NCBI RefSeq assembly: GCF_947500985.1
Contig: NZ_CANMTX010000004.1
Span: 1-64,000 of the forward strand
Direction: 5' to 3'
Origin: an uncultured Maribacter sp.
GTDB lineage: Bacteria; Bacteroidota; Bacteroidia; Flavobacteriales; Flavobacteriaceae
DNA: 64,000 nucleotides
Position numbers and translations under genes: made by a program
The notes under the pieces: generated by a model
What the model saw: the letters and a program-made list of their open reading frames with translations, nothing else
The model's database searches: none
What the model was told of the DNA's origin: nothing
Part shown: one piece after another, positions 36,369 through 45,483 of the stretch
Layout of the letters: the number at the start of each line of letters is the position of its first letter
How positions within the stretch are numbered: the first letter of the stretch is position 1

Positions 36369-37712
36369 ATGGAGAATAAAATAAAAGCATTTATGGACGA
36401 GGTAATTTCCAGAAATGGACATGAACCAGAATTCATTCAAGCGGTGCAAGAAGTTGCAGAAACGGTTATACCATATATTGCCAGTCAAGACATATATAAT
36501 GGTAAAAACATTCTTTTGAGAATGGTTGAGCCAGAGCGTTTAATTTCTTTTAGAGTGGCTTGGGTAGACGATGATGGTGAAATTCATGTAAACCGTGGCT
36601 ATAGAATTCAAATGAATTCTGCTATTGGACCATATAAAGGTGGTTTGCGTTTTCACCCAACTGTAAATGCAAGTATCTTAAAATTCTTGGCTTTTGAGCA
36701 AGTATTCAAGAACAGTCTTACAACATTGCCAATGGGTGGTGGTAAAGGTGGTTCTGATTTTGATCCAAAAGGTAAATCTGATGATGAGGTAATGCGTTTT
36801 TGTCATGCCTTTATGTTAGAATTAAATAGACATATAGGTCCTAATACAGATGTACCTGCTGGTGATATTGGCGTTGGAGCTCGTGAGATAGGTTTCCTTT
36901 TTGGTATGTACAAAAAGATACGTAATGAGTTTACCGGTGTATTAACAGGTAAAGGTCTTTCTTGGGGTGGTTCTAAAATTAGACCAGAAGCTACAGGTTA
37001 CGGTACTGTGTATTTTGCACAAAGTATGCTAAAGACGAAAAACGAAACTTTTGAAGGCAAAACAGTAGTAATTTCTGGATCAGGAAACGTAGCTCAGTAT
37101 GCAGCTGAAAAAGCAATTTTATTAGGGGCTAAAGTGGTAACACTTTCAGATTCTAGCGGATATATTTATGACAAAGACGGCATTAATGATGAGAAGCTTG
37201 CTTTTGTAATGGATCTTAAGAATAACAAAAGAGGACGTATTTCTGAGTATGCAGATAAATATGCTTCTGCTGAATTTCATAAAGGAAAAACACCTTGGGA
37301 AGTAAAATGTGATATTGCATTACCATGTGCTACCCAAAATGAGTTGGATCAAGATGATGCTAAAAAGCTATTGAAAAATGGATGTATGTGTGTTGCGGAA
37401 GGTGCTAACATGCCTTGTGATACAGATGCTGTTCATGAATTCAATAACGCAAAAATATTGTTTGCACCAGGTAAAGCTTCAAATGCAGGTGGTGTTGCAA
37501 CGTCAGGTCTAGAAATGTCTCAGAATTCATTAAGAATTAGCTGGACACGTGAAGAGGTTGATGAGCGTTTGAAAGATATAATGGAAGATATTCACGATTC
37601 TTGTATAGAGTTCGGTAAGGAAAAAGATGGTTTCTGTAACTATGTAAAAGGAGCCAATATTGCTGGTTTCGTTAAGGTGGCCGATGCCATGTTAGCACAA
37701 GGTGTTATCTAG
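36369..37712 (+). CDS. gdhA: NADP-specific glutamate dehydrogenase
   Basis: The 447-residue hexameric-type enzyme aminates 2-oxoglutarate to glutamate with NADPH for ammonium assimilation. The catalytic block PMGGGKGGSDFDPKG contains K126. GPNTDVPAGDIGVGAREIGF is the substrate-pocket region, and VVISGSGNVAQYAAEKA is the nucleotide-binding Rossmann motif. Length and sequence match the E. coli GdhA type. It is followed by a strong terminator, so it is monocistronic. Confidence 0.95.
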   Translation: MENKIKAFMDEVISRNGHEPEFIQAVQEVAETVIPYIASQDIYNGKNILLRMVEPERLISFRVAWVDDDGEIHVNRGYRIQMNSAIGPYKGGLRFHPTVNASILKFLAFEQVFKNSLTTLPMGGGKGGSDFDPKGKSDDEVMRFCHAFMLELNRHIGPNTDVPAGDIGVGAREIGFLFGMYKKIRNEFTGVLTGKGLSWGGSKIRPEATGYGTVYFAQSMLKTKNETFEGKTVVISGSGNVAQYAAEKAILLGAKVVTLSDSSGYIYDKDGINDEKLAFVMDLKNNKRGRISEYADKYASAEFHKGKTPWEVKCDIALPCATQNELDQDDAKKLLKNGCMCVAEGANMPCDTDAVHEFNNAKILFAPGKASNAGGVATSGLEMSQNSLRISWTREEVDERLKDIMEDIHDSCIEFGKEKDGFCNYVKGANIAGFVKVADAMLAQGVI

Positions 37713-37740
37713 AACTTAAGATTACTGTATTAAACATATG

Positions 37741-37776
37741 ATGCGAGACTCTATTTTAGGGTCTCGCATTTTTTTA
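37741..37776 (+). terminator. Rho-independent terminator of gdhA
   Basis: A 9-bp perfect stem ATGCGAGAC/GTCTCGCAT (37741-37749 with 37761-37769) is followed by seven Ts. Confidence 0.92.
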
Positions 37777-37783
37777 TGCAAGG

Positions 37784-37813
37784 TTGTCAACAAGCTTCAA
37801 TCAACTATCTTTG
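37784..37813 (+). promoter_or_regulatory. Promoter of recO (TTG-N19-TATCTTTG)
   Basis: TTG at 37784-37786, 19 bases, then TATCTTTG at 37806-37813. This is the best full match to the Bacteroidota -33/-7 consensus in the window. It lies 19 bases before ATG 37833, implying a short leader. Confidence 0.75.
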
Positions 37814-37832
37814 TTGAAATAGATGTTCTAAT

Positions 37833-38561
37833 ATGCAGGTGACCACAAAGGCTATAATATTTTCTGCACTTAAATATGGCGATACAAGTCTTATTGTCAA
37901 AGCCTTTACAGCATCAGATGGTATAAAATCATATTTATTACGCGGGGTGTTATCTTCAAAGAAAGGAAAATTAAAAACTGCCTATTTTCAGCCTTTAACA
38001 CAGTTAGAAATTGTTGCCAACCATAAAAACAAGGGCACATTAGAGACCCTTAAAGAAGCAAAGGTTTTTTATCACTATCAAACTTTATATGCAGACATGG
38101 CTAAAAATGCAATGACCTTATTTTTAGCAGAGCTATTAGGGAATAGCATACGGGAAGAAGAGAAAAATGAAGATTTGTTCCAGTTTTTAGAAGCATCGTT
38201 ACAATGGTTAGATATGCATAAAGATGTGGCTAATTTTCATCTCTATTTTATGTTGTCATTGACACGCTTTTTAGGTTTTTATCCAGATGTATATCAGATA
38301 GATAAGCCCTATTTCGATTTGTTAGAAGGGGAGTTTGCTGCCGTTGAATCATTGAACCCAATGTTAAGAGGGGAGAATATTTATTATTTCAAGACCTTAT
38401 TGGGCACAAATTTTGATGCAATGCATACCGTGAAGATGAAAAAAAATAATCGCCAAGAATTACTGAAATCTTTAATCCTTTATTTTGAATTGCATTTACA
38501 AGGTTTTAGAAAACCAAAGTCGCTTGCCGTTTTAAATGATGTTTTTAATACGTATGTATAA
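37833..38561 (+). CDS. recO: DNA repair protein RecO
   Basis: The 242-residue protein has the RecO N-terminal OB-fold pattern KAIIFSALKYGDTSLIVKAFT, ending GVLSSKKGKLKTAYFQPLT, and the helical C-terminal domain with LTRFLGFYPDV. RecO works with RecR to load RecA onto SSB-coated single-stranded DNA. No C4 zinc finger is evident, as in other Bacteroidota RecO proteins. The 3' end overlaps the start of the TonB receptor gene by 8 bases. Confidence 0.93.
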   Translation: MQVTTKAIIFSALKYGDTSLIVKAFTASDGIKSYLLRGVLSSKKGKLKTAYFQPLTQLEIVANHKNKGTLETLKEAKVFYHYQTLYADMAKNAMTLFLAELLGNSIREEEKNEDLFQFLEASLQWLDMHKDVANFHLYFMLSLTRFLGFYPDVYQIDKPYFDLLEGEFAAVESLNPMLRGENIYYFKTLLGTNFDAMHTVKMKKNNRQELLKSLILYFELHLQGFRKPKSLAVLNDVFNTYV

Positions 38562-40965
38562 GTATCTATTTATAGCACTTTTTTTATGTTGTTATTTTGG
38601 CAATGCTCAAGAAATTATCGTGCTAGATGCCGATAGTGGTGAGGAGGTTTCCAATGTTGCCGTATACAACAAAGATAAATCTAAGATTGCACTATCAAAT
38701 TTCGATGGGGTTTTTGATGCTTCTGTATTTACAAGTAAAGAACGCATTACCCTAAAGCATATTGGTTATCAAGAATTTAAAACCACTAAGCTGCAATTAC
38801 AAAGACAAGGTAATAGCGCCTACTTGATTATGAAGGCTCAGCAATTAGATGAAGTGGTAATGTCCGTTTCTAAATGGGAGCAACAAAAAAGAGATATACC
38901 CAATAGAATAGTTTCTTTAGATGCAAGGTCAATTGCTTTTTCTGCACCACAAACGGCGGCAGATTTACTTCAAAATAGCGGTAAAGTATTCGTGCAAAAA
39001 AGCCAAATGGGTGGTGGTAGTCCAATGATTCGTGGGTTTGCTACTAATAGATTACTACTATCTGTTGATGGGGTAAGAATGAACAACGCCATATTTAGAG
39101 GTGGTAATGTGCAAAATGTAATATCTGTTGATCCCTTCACAATTAAGAATACAGAGGTTATTTTTGGTCCGGGTTCGGTTATATATGGTAGCGATGCAAT
39201 TGGTGGTGTTATGAACTTTTATACTAAAAAACCAATGTTGTCGCAGAATGATAGCCTTCTGGTACACGGTAATACCAATTATAGATTTGCATCGGCGAAT
39301 ATGGAGAACACCGTACATGCAGATATTAACCTAGGTAAAAAAACATGGTCTTCACTTACAAGTATGACGTATAATAATTTTCAAGATTTAAGAATGGGTT
39401 CTCACGGTCCAGATTCTTATTTAAGAAATACATACGTGCAAACTGTAAATGGTATTGATGAATTGGTAGAAAATGATTCGCCAAAAAAACAAGTACCAAC
39501 AGGATATGATCAAATAAATTTCATGCAAAAATTTCTGTTTAAACCCAATACAAAATGGGATTTGAACTTAGGTGCCTATTATACTGAAACATCTAATTAT
39601 TCTAGATATGACCGTTTAATTAGACCCGCAAGTGATGGTTTAGGCTTGCGTTCAGCAGAATGGTACTATGGACCACAGAAGTGGTTTATGGGAAATGCGC
39701 AAGTTCAGAAAAAAGGAAACGGTAAAGTATATGATGGTTTAAAATTAGGTTTGGCATATCAGCATTTTGAAGAAAGTAGAATTAACAGAGATTTTCAAGA
39801 TGAGATAAGAAATACAACCAAAGAAAAAGTAGATGCGGTAAACTTTAATATTGATTTGGAGAATAAGAAGATTGGCGATTTCAGACTGTATTATGGTACT
39901 GAGTATATATATAATAAAGTAAGGTCAGATGGTTTTGATTTAAATATTAATACTGATGAACAAACCGATGCTGCATCACGCTACCCAGATGGTTCAACTT
40001 GGCAAAGCTTGGCTGGGTATGTAAATGGCGAATACAAAGCAAAACCTAATTTTACGATTATGTCTGGTTTGCGATATAGCCATGTATGGGTTGACGCTGT
40101 ATTCGATGATACTTTTTATGATTTTCCGTTTGAGACTGCAGATTTAAGTACAGGGGCATTAACTGGTAGTGTAGGTTTCAGTTGGTTCCCCAGAGCCAAT
40201 CTACAGGTTACTTTAAATGGATCTACAGGTTTTAGAGCTCCGAATATAGATGATGTCGGTAAGATTTTTGATTCTGAACCAGGGTCGGTGGTCGTGCCAA
40301 ATCCTGATTTAGAGCCTGAGTATGCCTATAATGCTGAAATAGGCGTACAGCGAAATATAAACGATAAGATTATATTAAAGGGTGCAGCATATTACACGTA
40401 TTTAGTAGACGCTTTGGTACGTAGAGATTTTAGTTACAATGGGGTTTCTGAAATTGAATATGGTGGCGAGTTAAGTAACGTGCAGGCAATTCAAAATGCA
40501 GCTAAAGCCTATGTATATGGTTTTGAGTTTGGGTTAGAGGCATATTTGACCGAGCAATGGTCATTATCATCTAACTTAACGTTTACAGAAGGTGTGGAAG
40601 AGGAGGATGATGGTTCTGAAACTCCCGCACGTCATGCAGCACCAACCTTTGGGGACTTTCATGTCTTATGGAAAAATCAAAGATTACGAACAGATTTGTT
40701 CTTGAATTATAATGGAGAAATCGCGTATGATGATCTTGCAGTTTCAGAGCAGTCTAAAGAGTACATTTATGCTACAGATGAAAATGGAAATCCGTTTGCG
40801 CCATCTTGGTACACTTTAAATTTTCGTTCTCAATATGATGTAACCAATAGATTTAAGGTAACCGCTAGTATAGAGAATTTAACAGATCAGCGATATAGAA
40901 CATATTCTTCTGGTTTAGTTGCGCCAGGGTTAAATATTATTCTTGGTATAGGCTATCATTTTTAA
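38554..40965 (+). CDS. TonB-dependent receptor, heme/iron type
   Basis: ATG 38554 (MYKYLFIALFLCCYFGNAQ) gives a clean signal peptide; the frame is open from 38536 inside recO. The 803-residue outer-membrane protein has an N-terminal carboxypeptidase-like regulatory domain (about 20-100). A plug follows with SPMIRGFATNRLLLSVDGVRMN (two adjacent blocks) and GPGSVIYGSDAIGGVMNFYT. A 22-strand barrel ends in GIGYHF. The plug wording resembles heme/hemoglobin receptors such as HmuR. It imports a ligand using TonB energy. It ends in a strong terminator. Confidence 0.9.
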   Translation: MYKYLFIALFLCCYFGNAQEIIVLDADSGEEVSNVAVYNKDKSKIALSNFDGVFDASVFTSKERITLKHIGYQEFKTTKLQLQRQGNSAYLIMKAQQLDEVVMSVSKWEQQKRDIPNRIVSLDARSIAFSAPQTAADLLQNSGKVFVQKSQMGGGSPMIRGFATNRLLLSVDGVRMNNAIFRGGNVQNVISVDPFTIKNTEVIFGPGSVIYGSDAIGGVMNFYTKKPMLSQNDSLLVHGNTNYRFASANMENTVHADINLGKKTWSSLTSMTYNNFQDLRMGSHGPDSYLRNTYVQTVNGIDELVENDSPKKQVPTGYDQINFMQKFLFKPNTKWDLNLGAYYTETSNYSRYDRLIRPASDGLGLRSAEWYYGPQKWFMGNAQVQKKGNGKVYDGLKLGLAYQHFEESRINRDFQDEIRNTTKEKVDAVNFNIDLENKKIGDFRLYYGTEYIYNKVRSDGFDLNINTDEQTDAASRYPDGSTWQSLAGYVNGEYKAKPNFTIMSGLRYSHVWVDAVFDDTFYDFPFETADLSTGALTGSVGFSWFPRANLQVTLNGSTGFRAPNIDDVGKIFDSEPGSVVVPNPDLEPEYAYNAEIGVQRNINDKIILKGAAYYTYLVDALVRRDFSYNGVSEIEYGGELSNVQAIQNAAKAYVYGFEFGLEAYLTEQWSLSSNLTFTEGVEEEDDGSETPARHAAPTFGDFHVLWKNQRLRTDLFLNYNGEIAYDDLAVSEQSKEYIYATDENGNPFAPSWYTLNFRSQYDVTNRFKVTASIENLTDQRYRTYSSGLVAPGLNIILGIGYHF

Positions 40966-40967
40966 AC

Positions 40968-40998
40968 AAAAAAAGACCCGGTATTAGCGGGTCTTTTT
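40968..40998 (+). terminator. Rho-independent terminator
   Basis: A 10-bp stem AAAAGACCCG/CGGGTCTTTT (40971-40980 with 40988-40997) with a GTATTAG loop. A and T runs flank it, so it may also serve the convergent gene at 41022. Confidence 0.88.
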
Positions 40999-41021
40999 AA
41001 TTTATAAAAAAAAGGATATTG

Positions 41022-41471
41022 TTAGTGTTTAACCGCCTTTTTTACATCTTCAGCTTTTTGAGCTGCTTTGTCAGCAGCATCATTAGCTGCATCTTTTACG
41101 TCATTACCTGCTTCTTTAGCAGCGTCCATACCATCTTGACCTGCTTTCTTAGCGGCATCCATAGTATCTTCACCAGCTTTCTTAGCAGCGTCCATACCAT
41201 CTTGACCAGCTTCTTTTACTGAATCAGCAGCATCACCAGCAGCATCCATTGCACCTTCGCCAGCTTCTTTAGCAGCATCCATACCTTCTTGACCAGCTTC
41301 TTTGGCAGCATCCATTGCACCTTCGCCAGCTTCTTTTAAATCGTCACCAGCATTTTCTAATGCAGCTCCTGCTTCTTCAGTTGCAGCTTTAGCTTTATCA
41401 GCTGCATCTCTACAAGAAACAGATAAACTAAGTGCTAAAATTGCTAATGATCCTAAAATTACTTTTTTCAT
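41022..41471 (-). CDS. Ala-rich lipoprotein with 11-residue LEA-like repeats
   Basis: The 149-residue protein has a lipoprotein signal ending SLSVSC (Cys20). An amphipathic helical region follows, made of seven 11-residue units of the type EAGxxxMDAAK at 47-57, 58-68, 69-79, 87-97, 98-108, 109-119 and 120-130. They are interrupted by DAADSVK (80-86). It is rich in Ala, Asp, Glu and Lys, with no cysteine after the lipobox. The 11-mer periodicity is that of group 3 LEA proteins and related amphipathic-helix proteins, suggesting desiccation, osmotic or membrane protection at the envelope. That role is inferred, not shown. Confidence 0.8.
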   Translation of the reverse strand: MKKVILGSLAILALSLSVSCRDAADKAKAATEEAGAALENAGDDLKEAGEGAMDAAKEAGQEGMDAAKEAGEGAMDAAGDAADSVKEAGQDGMDAAKKAGEDTMDAAKKAGQDGMDAAKEAGNDVKDAANDAADKAAQKAEDVKKAVKH

Positions 41472-41616
41472 TTGTGTAAACTTAAATGGTTAATTGTTCG
41501 TGGTAATATACGTAGAAATTTAACTTTTGGATGTTTTGGACCTAAATAAATCCATTAATACATGGTTTATAGGTATTTCAGTACACTCAATACACTCCTC
41601 TTTGATCAAAATTTTA

Positions 41617-41624
41617 TAATTTTG
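41617..41624 (+). promoter_or_regulatory. -7 box (TAATTTTG) upstream of ileS
   Basis: An exact TAnnTTTG match lies 35 bases before ATG 41659. It is the likely promoter of the ileS-lspA gene run. Confidence 0.6.
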
Positions 41625-41658
41625 CAGCCTTTTAAACCCAGTACTATAAGCATTTTGT

Positions 41659-44600
41659 ATGAAGTTCACAGAATATCAAGGATTGAATTTACCAAAGGTC
41701 GCAGAAGAAATACTTGACTACTGGTCAAAGAATGCCATTTTTGAAAAAAGTATATCTACTCGAGAGGGTAAAGATAGTTATGTATTCTATGAAGGTCCAC
41801 CATCGGCAAACGGTATGCCAGGTATTCATCATGTAATGGCTAGAACCATTAAAGATATCTTCCCAAGATATAAAACCATGAAAGGTTTTCAAGTAAAGCG
41901 TAAAGCTGGTTGGGATACTCATGGTCTTCCTATTGAATTAGGTGTTGAGAAAGAACTGGGTATTACTAAAGAAGATATAGGAGTTAAAATTTCTGTAGAA
42001 GAATATAATGCTGCTTGTAAAAAAGCGGTAATGAGATATACCGATGTTTGGAATTCGATGACCGAACAAGTTGGGTATTGGGTAGATATGGAAGATCCGT
42101 ACATTACCTATAAGTCCAAATACATGGAAACTGTTTGGTGGTTATTAAAACAGATATATTCAAAAGATTTAATATATAAGGGTTATACCATACAGCCATA
42201 TTCACCAAAGGCAGGAACTGGGTTAAGTTCTCATGAGCTAAATCAACCAGGTACCTACCAGGATGTGACGGATACTACGGTAACTGCTCAGTTTAAAGCT
42301 GTCGAAGAAACATTGCCAGATTTCTTACAGAACGAAGGCACAGTTTACTTTTTAGCTTGGACGACTACCCCTTGGACATTACCTTCGAATACAGCATTGA
42401 CTGTAGGTTCTAAAATTGATTATGTATTAGTTGAATCTTACAATCAATATACTTTTGAGCCTATGAATGTTGTACTTGCCAAGAACTTGGTAGGCAAACA
42501 ATTCTCTGGTAAGTTCAAAGAAGTATCAGAGAAGGCTGAGTTATTAGAATACACGTCTGGTGACAAAAAAATTCCTTTCTATATTGTAAAAGAGTTTAAG
42601 GGAAAAGATTTATTGGGTGTTCGTTATGAGCAGTTAATGGATTATGTGCTTCCTTATGAAAATGCAGAAAATGCTTTCAGAATAATTGCTGGTGATTTTG
42701 TAACTACCGAAGATGGTACAGGTATCGTCCATACCGCACCTACTTTTGGTGCAGATGATGCTTTTGTGGCTAAGCAGGCAGTTCCAGAAATACCACCAAT
42801 GTTAGTGTTAGATGAAAATGCAAACTTGGTTCCTTTAGTTGACTTGCAAGGTAGGTTTAGACCAGAGTTAAAAGAATTGGGTGGTAAGTATGTTAAAAAC
42901 GAATATTATGAAGATGGTGAAGCACCAGAACGTTCTATAGATGTTGAAATTGCCATTAAACTAAAAGAAGAAAATAAAGCCTTTAAGGTAGAAAAGTATG
43001 TGCATAGTTACCCAAACTGTTGGCGTACAGATAAACCAATATTATATTACCCATTAGATTCTTGGTTTATTAAAGTGACCGATGTAAAGGATAGAATGTT
43101 TGAGTTGAACCAAACTATTAACTGGAAACCAAAAGCAACTGGTGAAGGTAGATTTGGTAATTGGTTGGCGAATGCAAATGACTGGAACCTATCTAGGTCT
43201 CGTTATTGGGGTATTCCATTGCCAATTTGGAGAACGGAAGATGGTAAGGAAGAAATTATCATTGGTTCTGTAGCCGAGCTAAAGTCAGAAATGACTAAAG
43301 CAGTTGAAGCGGGGGTATTGGAAAAAGATATTTATGCAGATTTCGTAGTCGACGATATGTCTGATGCGAACTACGATAAAATAGATTTACATAAGAACAT
43401 TGTTGATCAGATTACATTAGTGTCTTCATCAGGCAAACCAATGAAGCGTGAAAGTGATCTAATTGATGTTTGGTTTGATAGTGGTTCTATGCCTTATGCC
43501 CAGTGGCATTACCCATTTGAAAACAAAGAATTGATAGATGAAGGAAAGACATTTCCTGCAGATTTTATAGCAGAAGGTGTTGACCAGACACGTGGCTGGT
43601 TCTATACCTTGCATGCAATTGCAACTATGGTATTTGATTCAGTTGCGTATAAAAATGTTGTTTCTAACGGTCTCGTTTTAGATAAAGAAGGTAAGAAAAT
43701 GTCTAAGCGATTAGGTAATGCAGTAGATCCTTTTGAAACCATGAACGAGCATGGTGCAGATGCTACAAGGTGGTATATGATCAGTAATGCCAACCCTTGG
43801 GATAACCTGAAGTTCGATACAGAAGGTATCGCTGAGGTAAAGCGCAAGTTCTTTGGCACCTTATATAATACCTATTCCTTTTTTAGCTTGTATGCTAATT
43901 TAGATAAGTTTACTTATGCCGAAGCAGATGTGCCTATGGCTGAACGTACAGAGATAGACCGTTGGATTTTGTCAGAATTAAATTCATTGATTAAAACTGT
44001 AGATACGGCATACGACGAGTATGAGCCAACACGTGCTGCAAGAGCTATATCAGATTTTGTTCAAGAGAATCTAAGTAACTGGTATGTTCGTTTGTGTAGA
44101 AGACGTTTCTGGAAAGGGGAATATGCTCAAGATAAAATTGCGGCATACCAAACTTTATATACATGTTTAGATATTGTTGCAAAATTATCAGCACCAATTG
44201 CACCATTTTTTATGGATCAATTGTATTTGGATTTGAATAGGGCTACCGTAAAAGATGGTTTTGAAAGTGTGCATTTGGCAGATTTCCCAGTTGCAGATGA
44301 GTCACTTATTGATAAAAGTTTAGAAGTTAAAATGCAGAAAGCACAAATAATTTCTTCTTTAGTATTATCAATCCGTCAGAAAGAGAAAATAAAAGTGCGT
44401 CAGCCATTGCAGAAAATAATGATTCCTGTGTTAGATAATAAAGACAGGGAAGAAATTGAAGCAGTGTCAGAATTAATAAAATCTGAAGTTAACGTTAAGG
44501 AAATTCAACTGCTAGATGATGCATCTGGAATATTGGTAAAACGTATTAAGCCTAATTTCAAGACTTTAGGTCCAAAATTTGGTAAAGAAATGAAGCAAAT

Positions 44601-45057
44601 TGCTCAAGTTGTCAATGGTTTTGATCAGAATGACATCCAAAAAATTGAGCAGGATGGCGAATTAACAATCCAATTAGAAAATAAAAGTATTACTTTACAG
44701 TTACAAGATGTAGAAATCTCTTCTCAAGATATTGAAGGTTGGATGGTAGCGACCTCTGGTAAATTAACTGTTGCCTTAGATGTGACAATTAATGAAGAGT
44801 TGAGAAATGAAGGAATTGCAAGAGAGTTGGTCAATAGAATTCAGAATATTAGAAAAGATTCTGGTTTTGAAGTGACAGATAAAATTGCAATCGAAGTATT
44901 AAAAGACGGTTTTGTTGAGGTTGCTGTGAAAAATAATGTAGAGTATATTAAAACAGAGACATTAACGGCTGAGTTAAATTTTGTAGAAAAATTGGACAAA
45001 GGCATAGAAATTGCTTTTGACGAGGTGAACACTAAATTGTTTATTGAAAAACATTAA
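41659..45057 (+). CDS. ileS: Isoleucyl-tRNA synthetase
   Basis: The 1132-residue class-I aminoacyl-tRNA synthetase has the HIGH-region PSANGMPGIHHVMART near residue 50, and GWDTHGLPIELGVEKELG. The catalytic loop is KMSKR (680-684), and it has the CP1 editing domain (AWTTTPWTLPSNTAL) and an anticodon-binding C-terminal domain. It charges tRNA-Ile and proofreads valine. The KMSKR form, the length and the absence of an obvious C-terminal cysteine zinc cluster resemble the IleS2 (eukaryote-like) class rather than E. coli IleS1. It heads a run with the TraR/DksA-like gene 3 bases downstream. Confidence 0.97.
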   Translation: MKFTEYQGLNLPKVAEEILDYWSKNAIFEKSISTREGKDSYVFYEGPPSANGMPGIHHVMARTIKDIFPRYKTMKGFQVKRKAGWDTHGLPIELGVEKELGITKEDIGVKISVEEYNAACKKAVMRYTDVWNSMTEQVGYWVDMEDPYITYKSKYMETVWWLLKQIYSKDLIYKGYTIQPYSPKAGTGLSSHELNQPGTYQDVTDTTVTAQFKAVEETLPDFLQNEGTVYFLAWTTTPWTLPSNTALTVGSKIDYVLVESYNQYTFEPMNVVLAKNLVGKQFSGKFKEVSEKAELLEYTSGDKKIPFYIVKEFKGKDLLGVRYEQLMDYVLPYENAENAFRIIAGDFVTTEDGTGIVHTAPTFGADDAFVAKQAVPEIPPMLVLDENANLVPLVDLQGRFRPELKELGGKYVKNEYYEDGEAPERSIDVEIAIKLKEENKAFKVEKYVHSYPNCWRTDKPILYYPLDSWFIKVTDVKDRMFELNQTINWKPKATGEGRFGNWLANANDWNLSRSRYWGIPLPIWRTEDGKEEIIIGSVAELKSEMTKAVEAGVLEKDIYADFVVDDMSDANYDKIDLHKNIVDQITLVSSSGKPMKRESDLIDVWFDSGSMPYAQWHYPFENKELIDEGKTFPADFIAEGVDQTRGWFYTLHAIATMVFDSVAYKNVVSNGLVLDKEGKKMSKRLGNAVDPFETMNEHGADATRWYMISNANPWDNLKFDTEGIAEVKRKFFGTLYNTYSFFSLYANLDKFTYAEADVPMAERTEIDRWILSELNSLIKTVDTAYDEYEPTRAARAISDFVQENLSNWYVRLCRRRFWKGEYAQDKIAAYQTLYTCLDIVAKLSAPIAPFFMDQLYLDLNRATVKDGFESVHLADFPVADESLIDKSLEVKMQKAQIISSLVLSIRQKEKIKVRQPLQKIMIPVLDNKDREEIEAVSELIKSEVNVKEIQLLDDASGILVKRIKPNFKTLGPKFGKEMKQIAQVVNGFDQNDIQKIEQDGELTIQLENKSITLQLQDVEISSQDIEGWMVATSGKLTVALDVTINEELRNEGIARELVNRIQNIRKDSGFEVTDKIAIEVLKDGFVEVAVKNNVEYIKTETLTAELNFVEKLDKGIEIAFDEVNTKLFIEKH

Positions 45058-45060
45058 AAG

Positions 45061-45444
45061 ATGGCAGAAGATTTAAAAGTAAGGTATTCTGATAAAGATT
45101 TGGCAGAATTCAAAGTATTGATTGAAGAGAAGATAGAAAAGGCAAAAAGCCATTTAGAGCTCTTGAAAAGTGCTTATATGAATGATGGTAATAATGGTAC
45201 CGATGATACGTCACCTACCTTCAAAGCATTTGAAGAAGGTTCAGAGACCATGAGTAAAGAGGCAAATACGCAATTGGCTATAAGGCAAGAAAAGTTTATT
45301 CGTGACCTGAAGAATGCGATGTTACGTATAGAAAATAAAACCTTTGGCATATGCCGTGTAACAGGTAAATTAATCAATAAAGAGCGGTTAAAACTTGTGC
45401 CACATGCTACATTAAGTATTGAAGCTAAAAATATGCAGTCATAA
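45061..45444 (+). CDS. TraR/DksA-like protein with degenerate zinc finger
   Basis: The 127-residue protein has the DksA coiled-coil (about 10-85) and the C-terminal finger region TFGICRVTGKLINKERLKLVP. Only one of the four canonical zinc-binding cysteines remains (C98). DksA proteins bind RNA polymerase through the secondary channel and tune stringent transcription. The acidic tip region of the coiled coil contains DGNNGTDDT. Its place 3 bases after ileS, followed by lspA, is a familiar Bacteroidota arrangement. Activity without zinc is possible, since some relatives lack the full set. Confidence 0.85.
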   Translation: MAEDLKVRYSDKDLAEFKVLIEEKIEKAKSHLELLKSAYMNDGNNGTDDTSPTFKAFEEGSETMSKEANTQLAIRQEKFIRDLKNAMLRIENKTFGICRVTGKLINKERLKLVPHATLSIEAKNMQS

Positions 45445-45447
45445 TTG

Positions 45448-45470
45448 AAACGCCTTTAGGGGCGTTTTTT
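45448..45470 (+). terminator. Rho-independent terminator
   Basis: A 7-bp stem AAACGCC/GGCGTTT (45448-45454 with 45461-45467) with a 6-base loop and a T run lies after the TraR/DksA-like gene. It separates the gene from the two downstream. Confidence 0.8.
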
Positions 45471-45483
45471 AATAGCTATTATT

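Noticed and set aside
41019-41222. Plus-strand ORF antisense to the 11-mer-repeat lipoprotein gene
   Set aside because: Its repetitive hydrophobic sequence is simply the complement of the repeats; the minus-strand frame has a lipobox and sensible codons.
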